Source of the DNA: Clitopilus passeckerianus
Taxonomy: Eukaryota; Basidiomycota; Agaricomycetes; Agaricales; Entolomataceae
NCBI GenBank assembly: GCA_944990035.1
Contig: CALYLX010000113.1
Span: 434,001-498,000 of the forward strand
Length of the DNA: 64,000 nucleotides
Direction of reading: 5' to 3'
The notes beneath the pieces are model-generated. The model ran no database searches, had not been told where the DNA came from, and saw only the letters and a list, made by a program, of their open reading frames with translations. Position 1 is the first letter of the stretch. Every line of letters starts with the position of its first letter. A program made the translations under genes and the position numbers. Positions 1 through 13,890 of the stretch are shown one piece after another.

Positions 1-1840
<1,840 letters not shown>

Positions 1841-2786
1841 ATGGCAAAGAAACTCTCAACCTCTCAAAGAATGCTGCCGCTGCCGGCCGCGCTGACCCAG
1901 TCGTGTGCCGCCCAATACTTCCAGATGTTTAATTCCAGGGAATGGGGCCTGGATGGTGACCTCCGAGTCGAAGAGGAAAGCCATCTGGTTCGTAGGTTGT
2001 TGATGGCCACCAGTACTCACCTACGCCGATTGGACATTAGCCCTAATGTTTTTCGTAGCCTCTGCAAGGCAGGCTTGCCCTCTTTCCAGGGGCTACGAAG
2101 TATTGCAATTGGTCGTTATCGGAATACACGCAACACCAGCCACTCATCACTGAGTCATCAGAGTCGGATTCGATGCTTGACCTACAACAGGCTCTACTAA
2201 ACTGCAAACAGTTGCACTCGGTGGAATTGGCAGGTGCAACACCCCTCATACCACTGTAAGTTTAGTATGATGGCTCTAATACTACAATGATTCTCATTAC
2301 GCGACAAGCCCTCAGCGGTGATTCGTTCGATACTAGTTCTGTTATGGCTGTTCACTAACACTCGTGCTAGGGCCCAGTTGGTCACCGCCTCTATATTCAC
2401 TAGAATGGCTCGAAATCAGCTGTGCCAGGATTTACGACCCCCAGCTCCTACATTTCATCTCTAGCCCCAGTCCTTCACTCAGGGAGTTGGTGCTTGCCCA
2501 ACTCAGAGGACTCACTAACTCAGGTTTATCAGCTTTTCTTCATGCAGCCGCTCCGACTTTACAGAACTTAAGCATCATGCACTGCATGACCGAACCGCCT
2601 CAAGGGGCCGAGGAGTTTGCCTTCAATGCCAACGTCTCCAGGATGGTGCGCTTAGAGAGTGTCAAGCTCGAGGGTGACCATGCCTCCGTTGCTGCATTCG
2701 GTCGAAAACCCAAGAACTTGAAGGACGAACGCGCATGCTCCCAATGCTCCTGTCTCTTTATTAACCACACACGTCCTGACAGATAA
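1841..2786 (+). CDS. LRR/F-box-like hypothetical protein, possibly degenerate
   Basis: Leucine-rich-repeat-like reading frames, as in the very large and variable F-box/LRR family of agaricomycetes. The ATG at 1841 opens a segment with LRRLDISPNVF and FQGLRSIAIG. A second frame (about 2110-2256) gives LLNCKQLHSVELAG. After a likely intron (GTAAGT at 2257, CTAG near 2370), a third part gives SLEWLEISCARI, LRELVLAQLRGL, LQNLSIMHC and VRLESVKLEG, ending at 2786. The first and second parts are in different frames with no convincing intron between them, so the gene may be frameshifted. No F-box motif is visible at the N-terminus, and the protein is short for the family (usually over 400 residues). 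It may be a fragment. The function is unknown. Confidence 0.4.
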
Positions 2787-3335
2787 CTTGGAGTGCAATT
2801 GAGTTGAATCTCTGTGCCTCCGATTTCACGCCTGCCACAAGCCAGGAGATTCAAATAGCAAGTAATATAGCGGAGAAGCGTGGTTTACTACTTAGAGTCG
2901 TCTCGTAACAAGAGAGCCGTGTCTTCCTCATGTTCTTCACGTTTAAATTGTCACATTTGTACAGCATTCACAATCGCGTGGTACCAGGCGTAACAGAGTA
3001 TACTCGAGATCCCAGTGGCTTAAAAAGTGTGAGGAAGCACGTATGGAAGGGTGAGCATTTATAGAGGACGCCCTACCCTTCAAACGCCCCGGGACACAAA
3101 ACTCTGCACAAAATTGGCAGAAAAGACGAAGGAAACGCGAGTAGGAACCGAGGCGGCGCGCTGAGCATGTGAACCACGTGATAACAAATCCTCCCCATCC
3201 CGAGTCCCGATGTAGACCATCCGACAGTGAGTACGCTACCAGAGGCGTTGAACAAGCAGGTAAGTATTGCGTCTGAGTCCACAAGCACAGCTACTTACCG
3301 GTCTTGCAGCATACCTACTGCAATAATCTGCATGG
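2787..3335. promoter_or_regulatory. WDR59 upstream region; the last 140 bp are duplicated at 42210
   Basis: Intergenic DNA ahead of WDR59. Bases from about 3194 to 3350 match 42210-42360 (for example AGTCCCGATGTAGACC and TATTGCGTCTGAGTCCAC), so this stretch is the left edge of the segmental duplication. An upstream ATG at 3332 is out of frame with the WDR59 start and opens a 12-codon uORF that overlaps it. The uORF start is kept in the duplicate. Confidence 0.6.
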
Positions 3336-6300
3336 ATGTCCTCAGAGAGGTCCTCACATCGGGATGTTAGTGCTAACGCTGCCAGCAAGCGGAGCAGCCT
3401 GGACCATCGTTTTTTGAACTTTCCGGATTCTTCGCGTCCAGGTTCAAGGCATGGGTCTCTCAGAAGAACTTCCAGAAAACTATCCCAGTCGCCAGCCGCT
3501 TCACCCAGGCCGAAAGCGAACTTGGATGACTCCGAAATCTTTAGGCAACTGAAGGGCTCGGAGCTGGGAGAGGGAGACCCTCAACACCCATACGAGCTTT
3601 CTGGATCCTTGACTACGGAGGAAAACGAGAGCTATCATCACAACTCACCAGTCATTGGCCGTGGATCATATTTCCCTGCCAATGAATTGAAGTTCCAAAA
3701 TCATTTGGCCGAGTCGCAAGACAATGCGGACGAGGACAATGTCACCACGAGTAGGCCGGGGAGTGTCGATTTTGTACAAAGAGGACGACCAACGGAGTCA
3801 CAGGCCTACACTTTCAATGTTGGCGATCAGGCCGAAGAGGAGGAAGAGGACTCTGAAGAAGACGGTGGAAACTTCAGCAGGAGCTTGCAAATCGACATGA
3901 ACGGTTTATTTGGTGATGCGGTCGGGAATGTACGTTTACGAGCCCCCTGCATGAAAATTATCTCCCTTAACACTACCTTTAGATGAGCATAAGCCCTTCT
4001 TCAAGAGACGTCGTTTTAGCTTCGTGGGTTGCTTATCTCGCTTCGTTCAACGGGTTCTCACAAACTCCTCAGGCGCCGTGGCTTGTTCATTATCGACCTG
4101 GAAGCACCTTTGGAAATACCTCGTTTCTTACCTCAAGGCGGTACCTGGGATGTTGCGGATGTCCAATGGAACCCAAATCCTTCAAGAGCAGAATACATCG
4201 TGTCAACTTCCAGTGAGAAGCTGTTAGTCGGCATTATCTCAGTCTTTACTGCTACAGATTACTGACTGTTGCTTAGGCTCATCTGGAATCTGCTTCTCGT
4301 AGGGAAGACTTCGATTGAGCACATCCTCCAAGCACACTACCGAGCCATTACTGATATCAATTGGCACCCAACCGAATGCGAGACTATTGTCAGTATTGGG
4401 ATTGATTCTTGGATTTGGGCTTGGGACATCAGACAGGATCGGAGGCCAATATATGGTCTCTCACCATTTGAATGTTGGTCCTTCGACTAGTGCTAAAAGG
4501 ATAATAGAGCTGACAGTCTTATAGCTGCGGGGACGCAAGTCAAATGGAACCGCCAGGATGCAAATATTCTGGCCTCCTCTCACGGAAACAATGTTCTAAT
4601 TTGGGATCGTCGAGTAAGCCGTATTTACCTCCAGTGTATTCACCGTTACTGAGGTGGGCTTCTACAGAAAGGCTCCTTACCCCTAACCCGCATCCAGGCC
4701 CACAACTCCAAGATTTATGGCATTGATTGGTCTCATGAAAATACCAATCAAATGATAACTTGCTCCCTCGACCGAACCATCAAGTACTGGGACATCAACG
4801 ACCCCAATCCACCCTCCTTCCTCCAGCCATCGAATACATTCAACCCAATCTCTAGCATATCTCCCATCACGCCAACTCAAGCAAATGCAGCCCAAAGCTA
4901 TAACGGCTCTGCATACACCAACACGTGGAACAGTGGTCGAGCAGGAGGGCTGAATCAAGGTCCTCAGCAACACCTGCCGATATCGGTCATACAGACGAAT
5001 TATCCCGTATGGAGGGCCAGGAATTTACCTTTTGGAGAGGGTGGTGTGTTGAGTTTGGCTCAAAGGGGAGAGACCGCGCTGGAAATGTATGCACAGAATA
5101 AGCCTGGGCAGAGACCGGTGCATAGGTTTGAGGGCCACAACGATGTTGTGAAGGAGTTCGTTTGGAGGAGGGGCAGTGGACCTGGTAGGCCATCCGTCTT
5201 TGGCAGTGTTGGGTTTAAATGCTGATTGGGATATCTGAAAGATGATTTCCAACTTATTACTTGGTCGAAGGATCGTACCTTACGCTTCTGGCCTATCGAC
5301 AATGATTGTCTTACTGTGAGCCATTATTTGTATCCGTGCTATTGTTTGCTAATTTCTATTCAGAGTGTTGGACATGTCACTCACACGCCTGAGTCTGACG
5401 ATACCTCGCAAAGCAGAGGGCGCACAAAGCAAAGACGTGAATCGGATCGGCCACAAATATCCTTCCGAAATCCACCAGAGGGGACACAATACCTGCCTGC
5501 CCTTTCCGCACCCATCGGCCACCGCTCCATCTTGGCTGAGGTCCGAGCAGCTCCTTTTACAAGCCGCCCTTTCCTGCTAGGCAACTACGCGAATGTCTCG
5601 CCCAGCGACTCCGACGTTGACAGTGACAAGGCTCGTGTCCGTCGCCAATTGCACCCAAATAAAACGCACATCCATCCATCCCTTCTGGCGCATGTAAGGA
5701 GTCAAGGCGGAAAGATGAGTCGAGGGACCAAGAATGGGGCAGGGACGAAGAGTGTTGCCAGGATGCAGCAGATGGACGCCTTCACGTGGCTGTCAAACGT
5801 GAAGGTGGGCGAGACAGCGACAGAGAGGAAGGTCACCGAGGATGGAGAGAGCAGGTCGCCTTTCAGAACGGACAAGGGATCCGGGAGCCTGCCAAACAGC
5901 GAAGTACCGTCGAGGGCAAACTCCAAGTCAAGGTCGAGGTTACGCCCAGAAGACGAAGAAAAAGAAAAATTAGCATTCGTTGGGTCGCCGGAGGCTGAGA
6001 CCACTGTTACCCTACCTCTACAGGTGGAGCGGGAGGGCACCGATCCTTCTGAGAAGGACAGTCAGAGGAAGGACACTACCGGGGAAGGGCACTCATTACA
6101 GGATGAGTGAGTATACCTTGCTCTTGCATTGACCCTTCATCTGATATCTCCGCGTTCAGGATCACAACAGTTTTGACCAAGCTCACTACGACGAAGACCA
6201 AACTTGAAAAGGTTCCATAACCTCACATTCCCCTACCCAGTCATATTGATCCATTGTTTCTATCTAGGCCGACATCAAGCGTCGAATGTGTATCATGACT

Positions 6301-8736
6301 TTGCACGGACCTTGGGGTGCAGGCTCTCAGATGGTATTCATCCGCGTCACCTTCACTTTCCCAAAGGATTATCCCAACGCCGCGTATCCGAATGGCATAC
6401 CAATCATCGACCTGGAGAAGAACCCGTTGATTTCACCAAAAGAGAGAACTTTCATTCTTCGTCGCCTCACTACCATAAGGGAGAGGAGGCGCCCCTGCCT
6501 CGAGAGTTGCCTGCGCTTCCTGCTGTATCGCGAGGAAGAGCCAGATGAGACCGGAGCAGACACATATTCTATGATGGTGCAAGAGGACGACTCCTCATCG
6601 GAGGATGAAGCATTGCCCATGAATGGCACAGGTCCTTTGAGGGTCAAAGGTAAAGGTGGCAGCATGGTATTGAGAGGTAACAAGAATCTGGTCGAGCCAC
6701 GAACATCTCAAGGCGTTTTCGGGCCTAATGGCAAGCGTTCACACCACCGCATTTTCATTTACTTATGGGCTTCATGATCTCTAGGTGAACTTGTGTGCTT
6801 CTTCCGTGACCCTACCCGAGTGGTTCGGAATGTGGTGCGAGGGTTGTCAGATTCACCAGCGACCCCAGCCGAGGAACCTATGATACCACCGCCCCCACCC
6901 CCAGCGGAAGAGGAACCGCCTCAATCACTACGGATATTCCAGTCACCTTCGCTCATATCGGATGCGGTTCGAAGACTCGCCCTCTCATCCAGCGATAGGC
7001 AGCCTCGTAATGTCGATATCCGTAAAGGAGGAGACAAGAACAACATCCTCCGAATAATGACAAACCTGTTGACATTCTCGCAGTCGCAACAGAGATCGCA
7101 CCTCGAAGAGGGAGAGACCAAGCCTCTTGGTGATATACTGAAGAGTTACGCCCTCCTGTCGGCGACGCCCAGGCGTAGCATGGTATTCCTTGCTAGCACG
7201 CTCAACCTCGCGGGGTCGGATAAAACGGTCGCTGTGGATTACGTCTTTGCTTCGAGTATATCGTTATCCGAAGCTTGCCAGAAGAACGCCGTTCTTGCCA
7301 GAAATCACGGCCGAACGGACCACGAACGAACATTTAGAACTTTGGACGCGGTTTTCGCTAGCTCACCCTCTGACGGTCCCGCTTTCAACTCCCTTGGTAT
7401 CAAAGTCATCCAAGAGCTGTAAGTGCGATGTGCCATATGCCTCATCCTTTCTACTGACAGGGTTCTACCAGGTACACGGATTTCTCCAAGAATAAAGACA
7501 TTCAAATGTTGGCCATGCTATCTGTCTTCGTACTTCAATGGCACCAGTCCAACCAGGTGTATATCAGCGCTCTGCCTACTCAAAGCTCTCATCGGAGCCC
7601 AATCGGCATCCCCTCACTGCCCTCCTCACCTTCTGGCACCGACTACTTTAGCCTGACAAGGCAACTCAACGAGCGGCCAACTCGGTCCCGCCTGCCCTCT
7701 AACAAATCATCGCCAGGGACCTCGCATGCCATGCAACCAATGTCCATGCTTTCATCGTCTACATCTTCCCGGGGCTCCTGGTCAAGTTTATTCAACACAG
7801 GCACCATGCGAAATTTCATGGCTGGAGTTGGAGATTCCTTGAAAGAAGGTCTTGGGTCTCCTTTGGAATTTCCAACTATGCAGAGTAATCCGGATACGCC
7901 GATACCAACAGTCAAGGTGGAAAATACCGAAAAGGACGGTGTACGTAAAGGTGCAAGGAAACAACGGAAGGAATCCAATTCCAAGACATCACCTGGATCG
8001 AAATGGGCAGACGTCAAGCGTCCATTGCGTATTTCCGCATCATCGTCTACATCCAGCAATAACCGTCCTTCCCCTCTGACTGCCGTACCAGATGCAAATG
8101 CTTTGGGCAGACCAAGGCGAATTGTGTTCCATGATGCTTCATCAAAGGCTTACAGGTACGCTTTTTGATATGGATTCTCTATTCGCACACTCAATGTTTT
8201 CTTTCAGACAACTCCCGCCTTTCACCGTTCAACAAATCAGGCAGTTCAAGGCACATGTACACGTCTACGCTGATCTGTTGAACCGATGGGAATTGCATCA
8301 GAAACGCTTGGAGATGCTGAAAGCTGTGAAAGATTCCTCACGCAGTTCCAAAGATCATCAAATCGGGATACTACGAGCATGTAAACGGTGTCACATAACC
8401 CTTCCTCTTCGTGCAACCGGTTGTTCCTCGTGTGGACAGGCCGCAGGAATGCCGACCTGCACTATCTGCCGTTTGCCAGTTAAGGGTGAGCCAGCCTATT
8501 CCTCCGACTGACGTTCCTTGGTTCTCATAATATTGACAGGATTATCCAAGAATTGCTTGCAGTGTTTCCATGTCACGCATATGTCATGTTGGAGCACCCT
8601 TGACGTCCCTGCCTGCCCCTCTGGCTGTGGTTGTGTCTGCAATGCATTCGAGGGGGGGCAAGTACGACCGCCCAGTCAACATGGACATTTGGCTTCGCCA
8701 CCACTTTCTGGGACTTACTATGCTGGACCCTTTTGA
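3336..8736 (+). CDS. WDR59: WDR59/Mtc5-like subunit of the GATOR2 (SEACAT) complex
   Basis: Large scaffold protein of the vacuole-associated complex that relays amino-acid signals to TORC1. The start MSSERSSHRD opens a Ser-rich disordered N-terminus of about 200 residues in exon 1 (3336-3929). The WD40 propeller follows: MSISPSSRDVVLAS, then after the intron ending at 4072 RRGLFIIDLE, WDVADVQWNP, ITDINWHPTE, HNSKIYGIDWSH, CSLDRTIKYWD and WSKDRTLRFWP near 5270. A charged, low-complexity linker comes next. An RWD domain lies at about 6270-6540 (ALKRRMCIMTL-type start, FTFPKDYPNAAYP). A long acidic/Ser-rich linker follows. The C-terminus carries a zinc-ribbon/RING: CKRCHITLP, CSSCG, CTICRLPV, an intron at about 8486-8539, CLQCFHVTHMSCW, and CPSGCGCVC near 8640. 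WD40 plus RWD plus C-terminal RING is the WDR59 signature. The tail after the last Cys is read in a different frame from the duplicate because of a G run at about 8651. The 3' end is 110 bp from the convergent mannosidase gene. Confidence 0.9.
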
Positions 8737-8846
8737 CCTCAGTATAATCATCTTTGTATGCTAATCCTTTTGTATTGTTGTGATATATAGATACAGTTGT
8801 ACAATAATAATCGATAACATTTTGACTACATGGGTATGGAACATGA

Positions 8847-11387
8847 TCAATGGCCGCATGATTCGCCGAATTTGGGTAGAGGGTGAGCCTCAGTGCTGAA
8901 AACATATTCTGTCGAGAAATGTTAGCTCGGCCAGGGATAAATACAGAAGAATGTCACGCACGGTCGAGGGGTATAGTGTTGCTGTCCGAGAAGAGTAGGT
9001 AGAGATACTTGAAGGTCTCACTCTGAGTAGAGGTTAGTCTCAGGCCGAAGCATAGGTAGAAATACACATACCAGCAAGTAACTCTCCATGTTATCTTCCT
9101 TCTTGCTATTCACGTCATCCACGTTCAGGATGCTGGCGTAACCTCCAGACTCCACTTTACAGTGTTTCTCAATAGCCTGGAAAATCTCCCATCCATAGTC
9201 GCGGTACTTTTGGTCACCTGTGAGTCGATATGCGATGAACAACGATTCGACGGTTTCAGGACGGAGTGCATAGCGAGCATCGAATGGCGGGGTTCCGGCG
9301 CTTGGTGCTCTATCGAGGCAAGGGGGTCAGGTTGGGTGGTTGTGAAGAGGGCCGGGAGAACGTACCGTGCTCCTTCAATGTACCAATCGTGTTTGCCGCC
9401 ATGGCTACCCAGGCCATCGTCTTTTGTGCGGAAGGTCGCGATTTCGGGAGCAAGACCGCTGGAACAAACACAAATTTCAGCAACTGAGGTTTGATGTCCA
9501 TGAGCTAGACTCACGTCTTGGTCCCCTTGTAGAAATCAACACATGTCTCAATCATCTCGATTCCCGTCTTCCAGTCTCGTTTCCCAGTTTCTGTCAACTC
9601 CTCCGGCTTGGGTGGGACCGATACGAGACCGGTAGAACCAATGGTGGTGGCGCCGAGAAGGAGGTTGCCTCCGAAGAAGCATGAGATGTGGTCTTGCTTG
9701 GGAATGTGGAACCAGTTCCTAGAGGAAATAAAGTGATGAGTTCACATAGATAGCCAGAGGCGATATCACATACATGTAGCCCCTCCTGCCTGCTTTCGGT
9801 TGAAGTTCCCTGGCGTAGGTGAGATTCCGGCCGAGACTCTTGGCAATCAGGGATTTATGGACCGAGTTGACGTATCCTTGATACATCTATGAGAAGTGAG
9901 CAAATGAGAATGGCGGGAATGTGAATAGATTAGGCCTACCTCTCGGAACATGTCGTCGCTCCAGCACTAGATAGAAAGTGTTCAGTAAGCTAGATGAATG
10001 AACTGCGAGATGGTATAGCATACTGTTTGGAGGTATTGTTTCCTAAACGAATGGCAGGTCAGTTCTGCAAATAAGTGGAACAACTCAGCCACTTACAAGA
10101 CGTATTCGTGGAAAGCATCAGCGCGGTTGCCCAGTCGAATTTGGGATGTCATGAATTTGCCAACGTCAACACTTGGAATTAGATGTTAGATTCTTGGTAG
10201 GAAGACGTCATCATTGAACATACGCAAGGAAAGTGCTTGCTTGACCCGACGGAAGTTTATTCTCCCTCAGACGTTCCATAACCTACAACCCGTGAAAATA
10301 GTTCAACGGAGTATACTTGCGACCTACATGATGGGCTTTCTCCCGATACTCTGGGTTCTCAACCAAATGACTCAGGAACTTATATTCCAGCTGAACGCCA
10401 GTTGCCTCGCTGGTGACAGCGATGTTGTTGGGGTCTTCAACGCTAGTTCGTGTTCCAAGGTTGATTTTAGTGTTGGGAATGCCAAACGGTGTAGAAAAGA
10501 CGGGGAGGAGGCGGTCTCCTAGTTCTTTGGCCTTCTCCAAGAAGATCGGATCATGGTTTGAGAATTCGTATGCGGAGAGAAGACCTCCAAGAACCCTGGC
10601 AGTGACCTATTCGAGCTGTCAGCCAAACTCAATAGGTGGAAAGATGGAAGTCAGAGGTACCTTGTAGGCGTTAAATTCGGCATCTCGGTCAAACGACAGT
10701 TTGTTGGCTATCCAGTCTCTTGCACGAGTGTACTCGTCCTTGAGGCCCATAATTTGCATTGTATCGATTGAGTCAGCCACAAAGTATCCTATGCCACCAG
10801 CTTTTGAGAGGTTGGATCCTTTCTTTGAGATAGGATGGTATTCATCGCTGCCCATAGCATCTCGCTCTGTAGAATTCCAGTTAGGTTCGGTTTGGGGATG
10901 TTGACAATCTTGTACTCACCATATGCGTGCCAAGCATGCTTCCAACCGAGGTTGTCAGGACCCATTTCTTGAGGAGATCAGGCGAGAACGGCATACCTTG
11001 AACGCACCCACCACGGCATCACGCTTCGGAATATCCGCGGGTAATTTGGCAGATGGCTTGAAGAACGAGACGGGGATCTCGTTCACATAATGCTCAATAT
11101 TCTCCTGTTCAAAAATGTTAGCGCATATAGTCTCATAAGTTCGAAAACTTACGCGAAACAGAAGACCCAGAGTCAACGCCAGTACAACGAGTCCAAGAAG
11201 TTTGTTCATTGACTCGCTGACGGGGCTCGAAGGTGTTGCCTTCTGTCCATTGGTCTGCTTCACGAATATCAGGATGGAGACTGCAACGACGATCTTCTGA
11301 GCTCACTTTGGCCTTCTGACTGCCATTCTCAGGCTTTTTCTCCCCAGCGTCTGCCTTCCTTTGCCTGAGCTGAGTTCCTTCAGTCAT
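8847..11387 (-). CDS. GH47 class I alpha-1,2-mannosidase, copy 1
   Basis: Removes alpha-1,2-linked mannose from N-glycans in the ER or Golgi. The ATG at 11387 gives a short polar cytosolic tail (exon 1 11387-11307; intron GTGAGC..AAGCAG to 11255). A signal-anchor NKLLGLVVLALTLGLLF follows in exon 2, so this is a type II membrane protein. Catalytic-domain motifs are GSDEYHPISKKG, GGIGYFVADSIDTMQIMGL, TSEATGVQLEYKFLSHL, LRPETVESLFIAYRLTGD and ETFKYLYLLFSD. The C-terminus, after an intron near 8950, reads QYVFSTEAHPLPKFG, matching the family's conserved VF.TEAHPL end; the stop is at 8847. About twelve short introns are present. The frame looks intact. Bases 9665 onward are identical to the copy at 42815-45352. 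It is transcribed divergently from the carboxypeptidase gene. Confidence 0.88.
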
Positions 11388-11862
11388 GATCTCGTCGTTT
11401 TGGGCCTTGGAGAAGTCGCCTTGGGGCTTCAACACAGAAAGCTCAAGCTAACAACACGTTATAGCAACGAATGCGGGGTCGAAGACCTGAGATTTGACAT
11501 CACGAAGGGTTTTAAGCATTGATATTGACTTTCGCCACGTATTTTCCGAGACTGCTCACCGAGATTTACCCCGGCTTGAATTCTTTCCCAATGTCGGTAG
11601 CTCCGAGCTTTTTGCTGATATCCATTTGAGGTCGAGTAAGACGTGTCTTGCGATGCCTGATTGCTTAGGACGAAGTCGTTGCAATTGACCTTGAGGATGT
11701 TCGGATATAACGGGAAACGTCGTTGAGCACGGCGACGACGGCTGGTTGATTGCATCTTATCTTCTTTTCCCCCATGTGGTTTGGACCGGAGCACCGACAT
11801 GGACGTTCTTCAAGTCTGCTACTAGCGCTCTCAGAGTCAAGCAGGCGACGTCAGTGGCAAAG
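11388..11862. promoter_or_regulatory. Bidirectional promoter between mannosidase and carboxypeptidase (copy 1)
   Basis: A 475-bp gap between two divergent start codons. It is identical to 45353-45827, inside the difference-free tract of the duplication. No obvious TATA box was seen. Confidence 0.55.
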
Positions 11863-13831
11863 ATGAGGTTGAGTGCGCTGGTGTTTGTGGCCACCATCAT
11901 TGGCGTGGCTTGGGCCTCTCTACATAGGGCCAACGGCACGTTCGTTCCATATGGTGTTCATGACTATGAACAAGACCTATTCCGACCTTTCGAAACCCTA
12001 TCGGCATTGTCAGCATTGGAATACACGACGATTGGCCATCCAGCATTTCATAGGCACCAAGTCAGGATGAAGAAGACGTTCTTCGAAAACGGCGTCAAGT
12101 GAGCAATTGCAAACTTCGACTTAACAAGCGCTGACGAGCTTGGTTTAGAGGTTATACTGGTTATATCGACATTGGAGCCCGCCATATATTTTTCTACTTT
12201 TTTGAGAGTAGAAATGACCCGGCCAAAGACGATATCATATTCTGGACAAATGGTGGCCCAGGCTGCTCGTCTGCCGTCGGCCTATTCCTGGGGATAGGAC
12301 CTTGCAGAATCCTTGAGGGCGGACTCGAAAACAACCCTCATGCCTGGAATAATCGCGCAAACGTCTTTTTCGTCGATCAACCGATTGGCGTTGGCTTCTC
12401 TTACGCTGAGCATGGCGAGACAGTGGTAAGTCTTGTTCTCAGACAGACGTCCTTCACGAGTCTAATGTCGAATTACAGGGAACAACTGAAGAGGCAGCGA
12501 AGGATGTCGCCATTTTCCTTGCCATCTTTTTCGAGAATTTCAACCAATTCAGAGGTCGGCCACTGCACATGGCTGGTGAATCATATGCTGTATGCTTTTG
12601 TGAATTCATCTTGGATTTCAGCTAACTAAATTGTAGGGTCGTTACATTCCACTGTTTGCAGCAGAGATCTATGACCAGAACTCCAGGCTGCAGAAGGCTG
12701 GAATTCATCCTCTTAACCTTACCTCTGCTATCATCGGTACGTCTGTGACAACCTTGACTTCATGCCCGTCTGATAGACATGCACTCATAGGCAATGGGCT
12801 CACGAACCCGTGGATAACGATGACATCCTACTATGACATGCAATGCACATATGCCTCTATTGCTCCAGTGCTTGACATTAGGTGCATATCTGGCAGTTTC
12901 ATTCAAGTTGAAAATATGGCGCTCATGTCTAATGTCTATCAGTTCCTGTATTTAGATGAAACGCATCGTATGTATTGGCCTCTTCTCCCCGGTATTCGTG
13001 TTAAATAATGACTGCAACCAGCTTCCTCGCTGCGAAAAATTGACCGACAAGTCTTGCATTGACACATTCGATGCAATCAACTGTAATGCAGCCTTCAATT
13101 TCTGCTTCTCGGAACTGTTCGAGCCGTATCTCAGCACAGGTGTGGCATCCCGCTGTAGGGTATTCCGTGTGAGGCTAATACAATGCTGTCGAGATTAGGT
13201 TTGAATCTAAATGATATGAGCAAAAAATGTGAGCCAGGAACGCAAGAAACACTATGCTATCCTATTCTCCAGTAATGCCGTCCCATTTTTCCACATCATC
13301 AAGCTCCCTCACTCCACGTCTGCAGACAGATTGGCCGGCTTCTTGACCAGCCGAGGTGGCGAAAACGCCTGGGCGTAGACCCGGCAGCCACCCCTAACTT
13401 CAGTGCCTGCTCAGCGACTGTAGAGCACGCGTTTGCGGTGAATATGGATGCTCAACATACAAGTACGTTACACGTCGCTGCTCTACTTGAACGTGGGGTC
13501 AGAGTCCTCAGCTACGTCGGAGATTACGACTTCATATGCAACTGGGTCGAACGAACGTTGGACTTTGGAACTGGATTGGAGCGGCCGAGAAGAGTTCGGC
13601 AGGCAGCCATTGAGAGATTGGGTAGTTGATGGGCAGATTGTGGGGAAGACAAGGAGTGCGAAGGGATTGACATATGCTAAGATTTATGCTGCTGGGCATA
13701 TGGTGAGTTCCACTTTTCTTTGACATGTCGACTTAGAACCTAACTACATCCCCATCCTCCAGGTTCCATATGATAGGCCGAAGGAGGTTTGAGTGCTTAT
13801 TAGTCACTGGATAACGGGTGAAAGCCTCTGA
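11863..13831 (+). pseudogene. S10 serine carboxypeptidase, copy 1, broken
   Basis: Secreted or vacuolar peptidase that removes C-terminal residues. The ATG at 11863 opens a signal peptide (MRLSALVFVATIIGVAWASL). The substrate-binding motif WTNGGPGCSSAVG, VDQPIGVGFSYAE and the nucleophile segment GESYA/GRYIPLF (split by an intron near 12590-12637) are intact. Decay is confined to the last part. Relative to copy 2, two bases are missing after the catalytic-Asp motif GDYDFICNW (about 13548), which shifts the frame. An in-frame TGA (13790-13792) replaces the Trp near the C-terminus, and the His motif reads YAAGHM instead of HAAGHM. The first two thirds are identical to copy 2 because they lie in the conversion tract. 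It is probably non-functional, although a truncated product cannot be excluded. Confidence 0.75.
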
Positions 13832-13890
13832 AACGGCACCATAGGTTATTCGGGCTCGACCCAGGTGGTCTCGTAGAGGTCCTTGATGAA

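Larger units (their letters stand above)
3194..13890 (+). repeat. Segmental duplication, left copy
   Basis: Host block containing the WDR59 promoter and gene, mannosidase and carboxypeptidase. The right copy is 42210-47857 in the same orientation, lacking 3352-8390. From 9665 to 12849 the two copies match at a constant offset of 33965. Confidence 0.9.
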
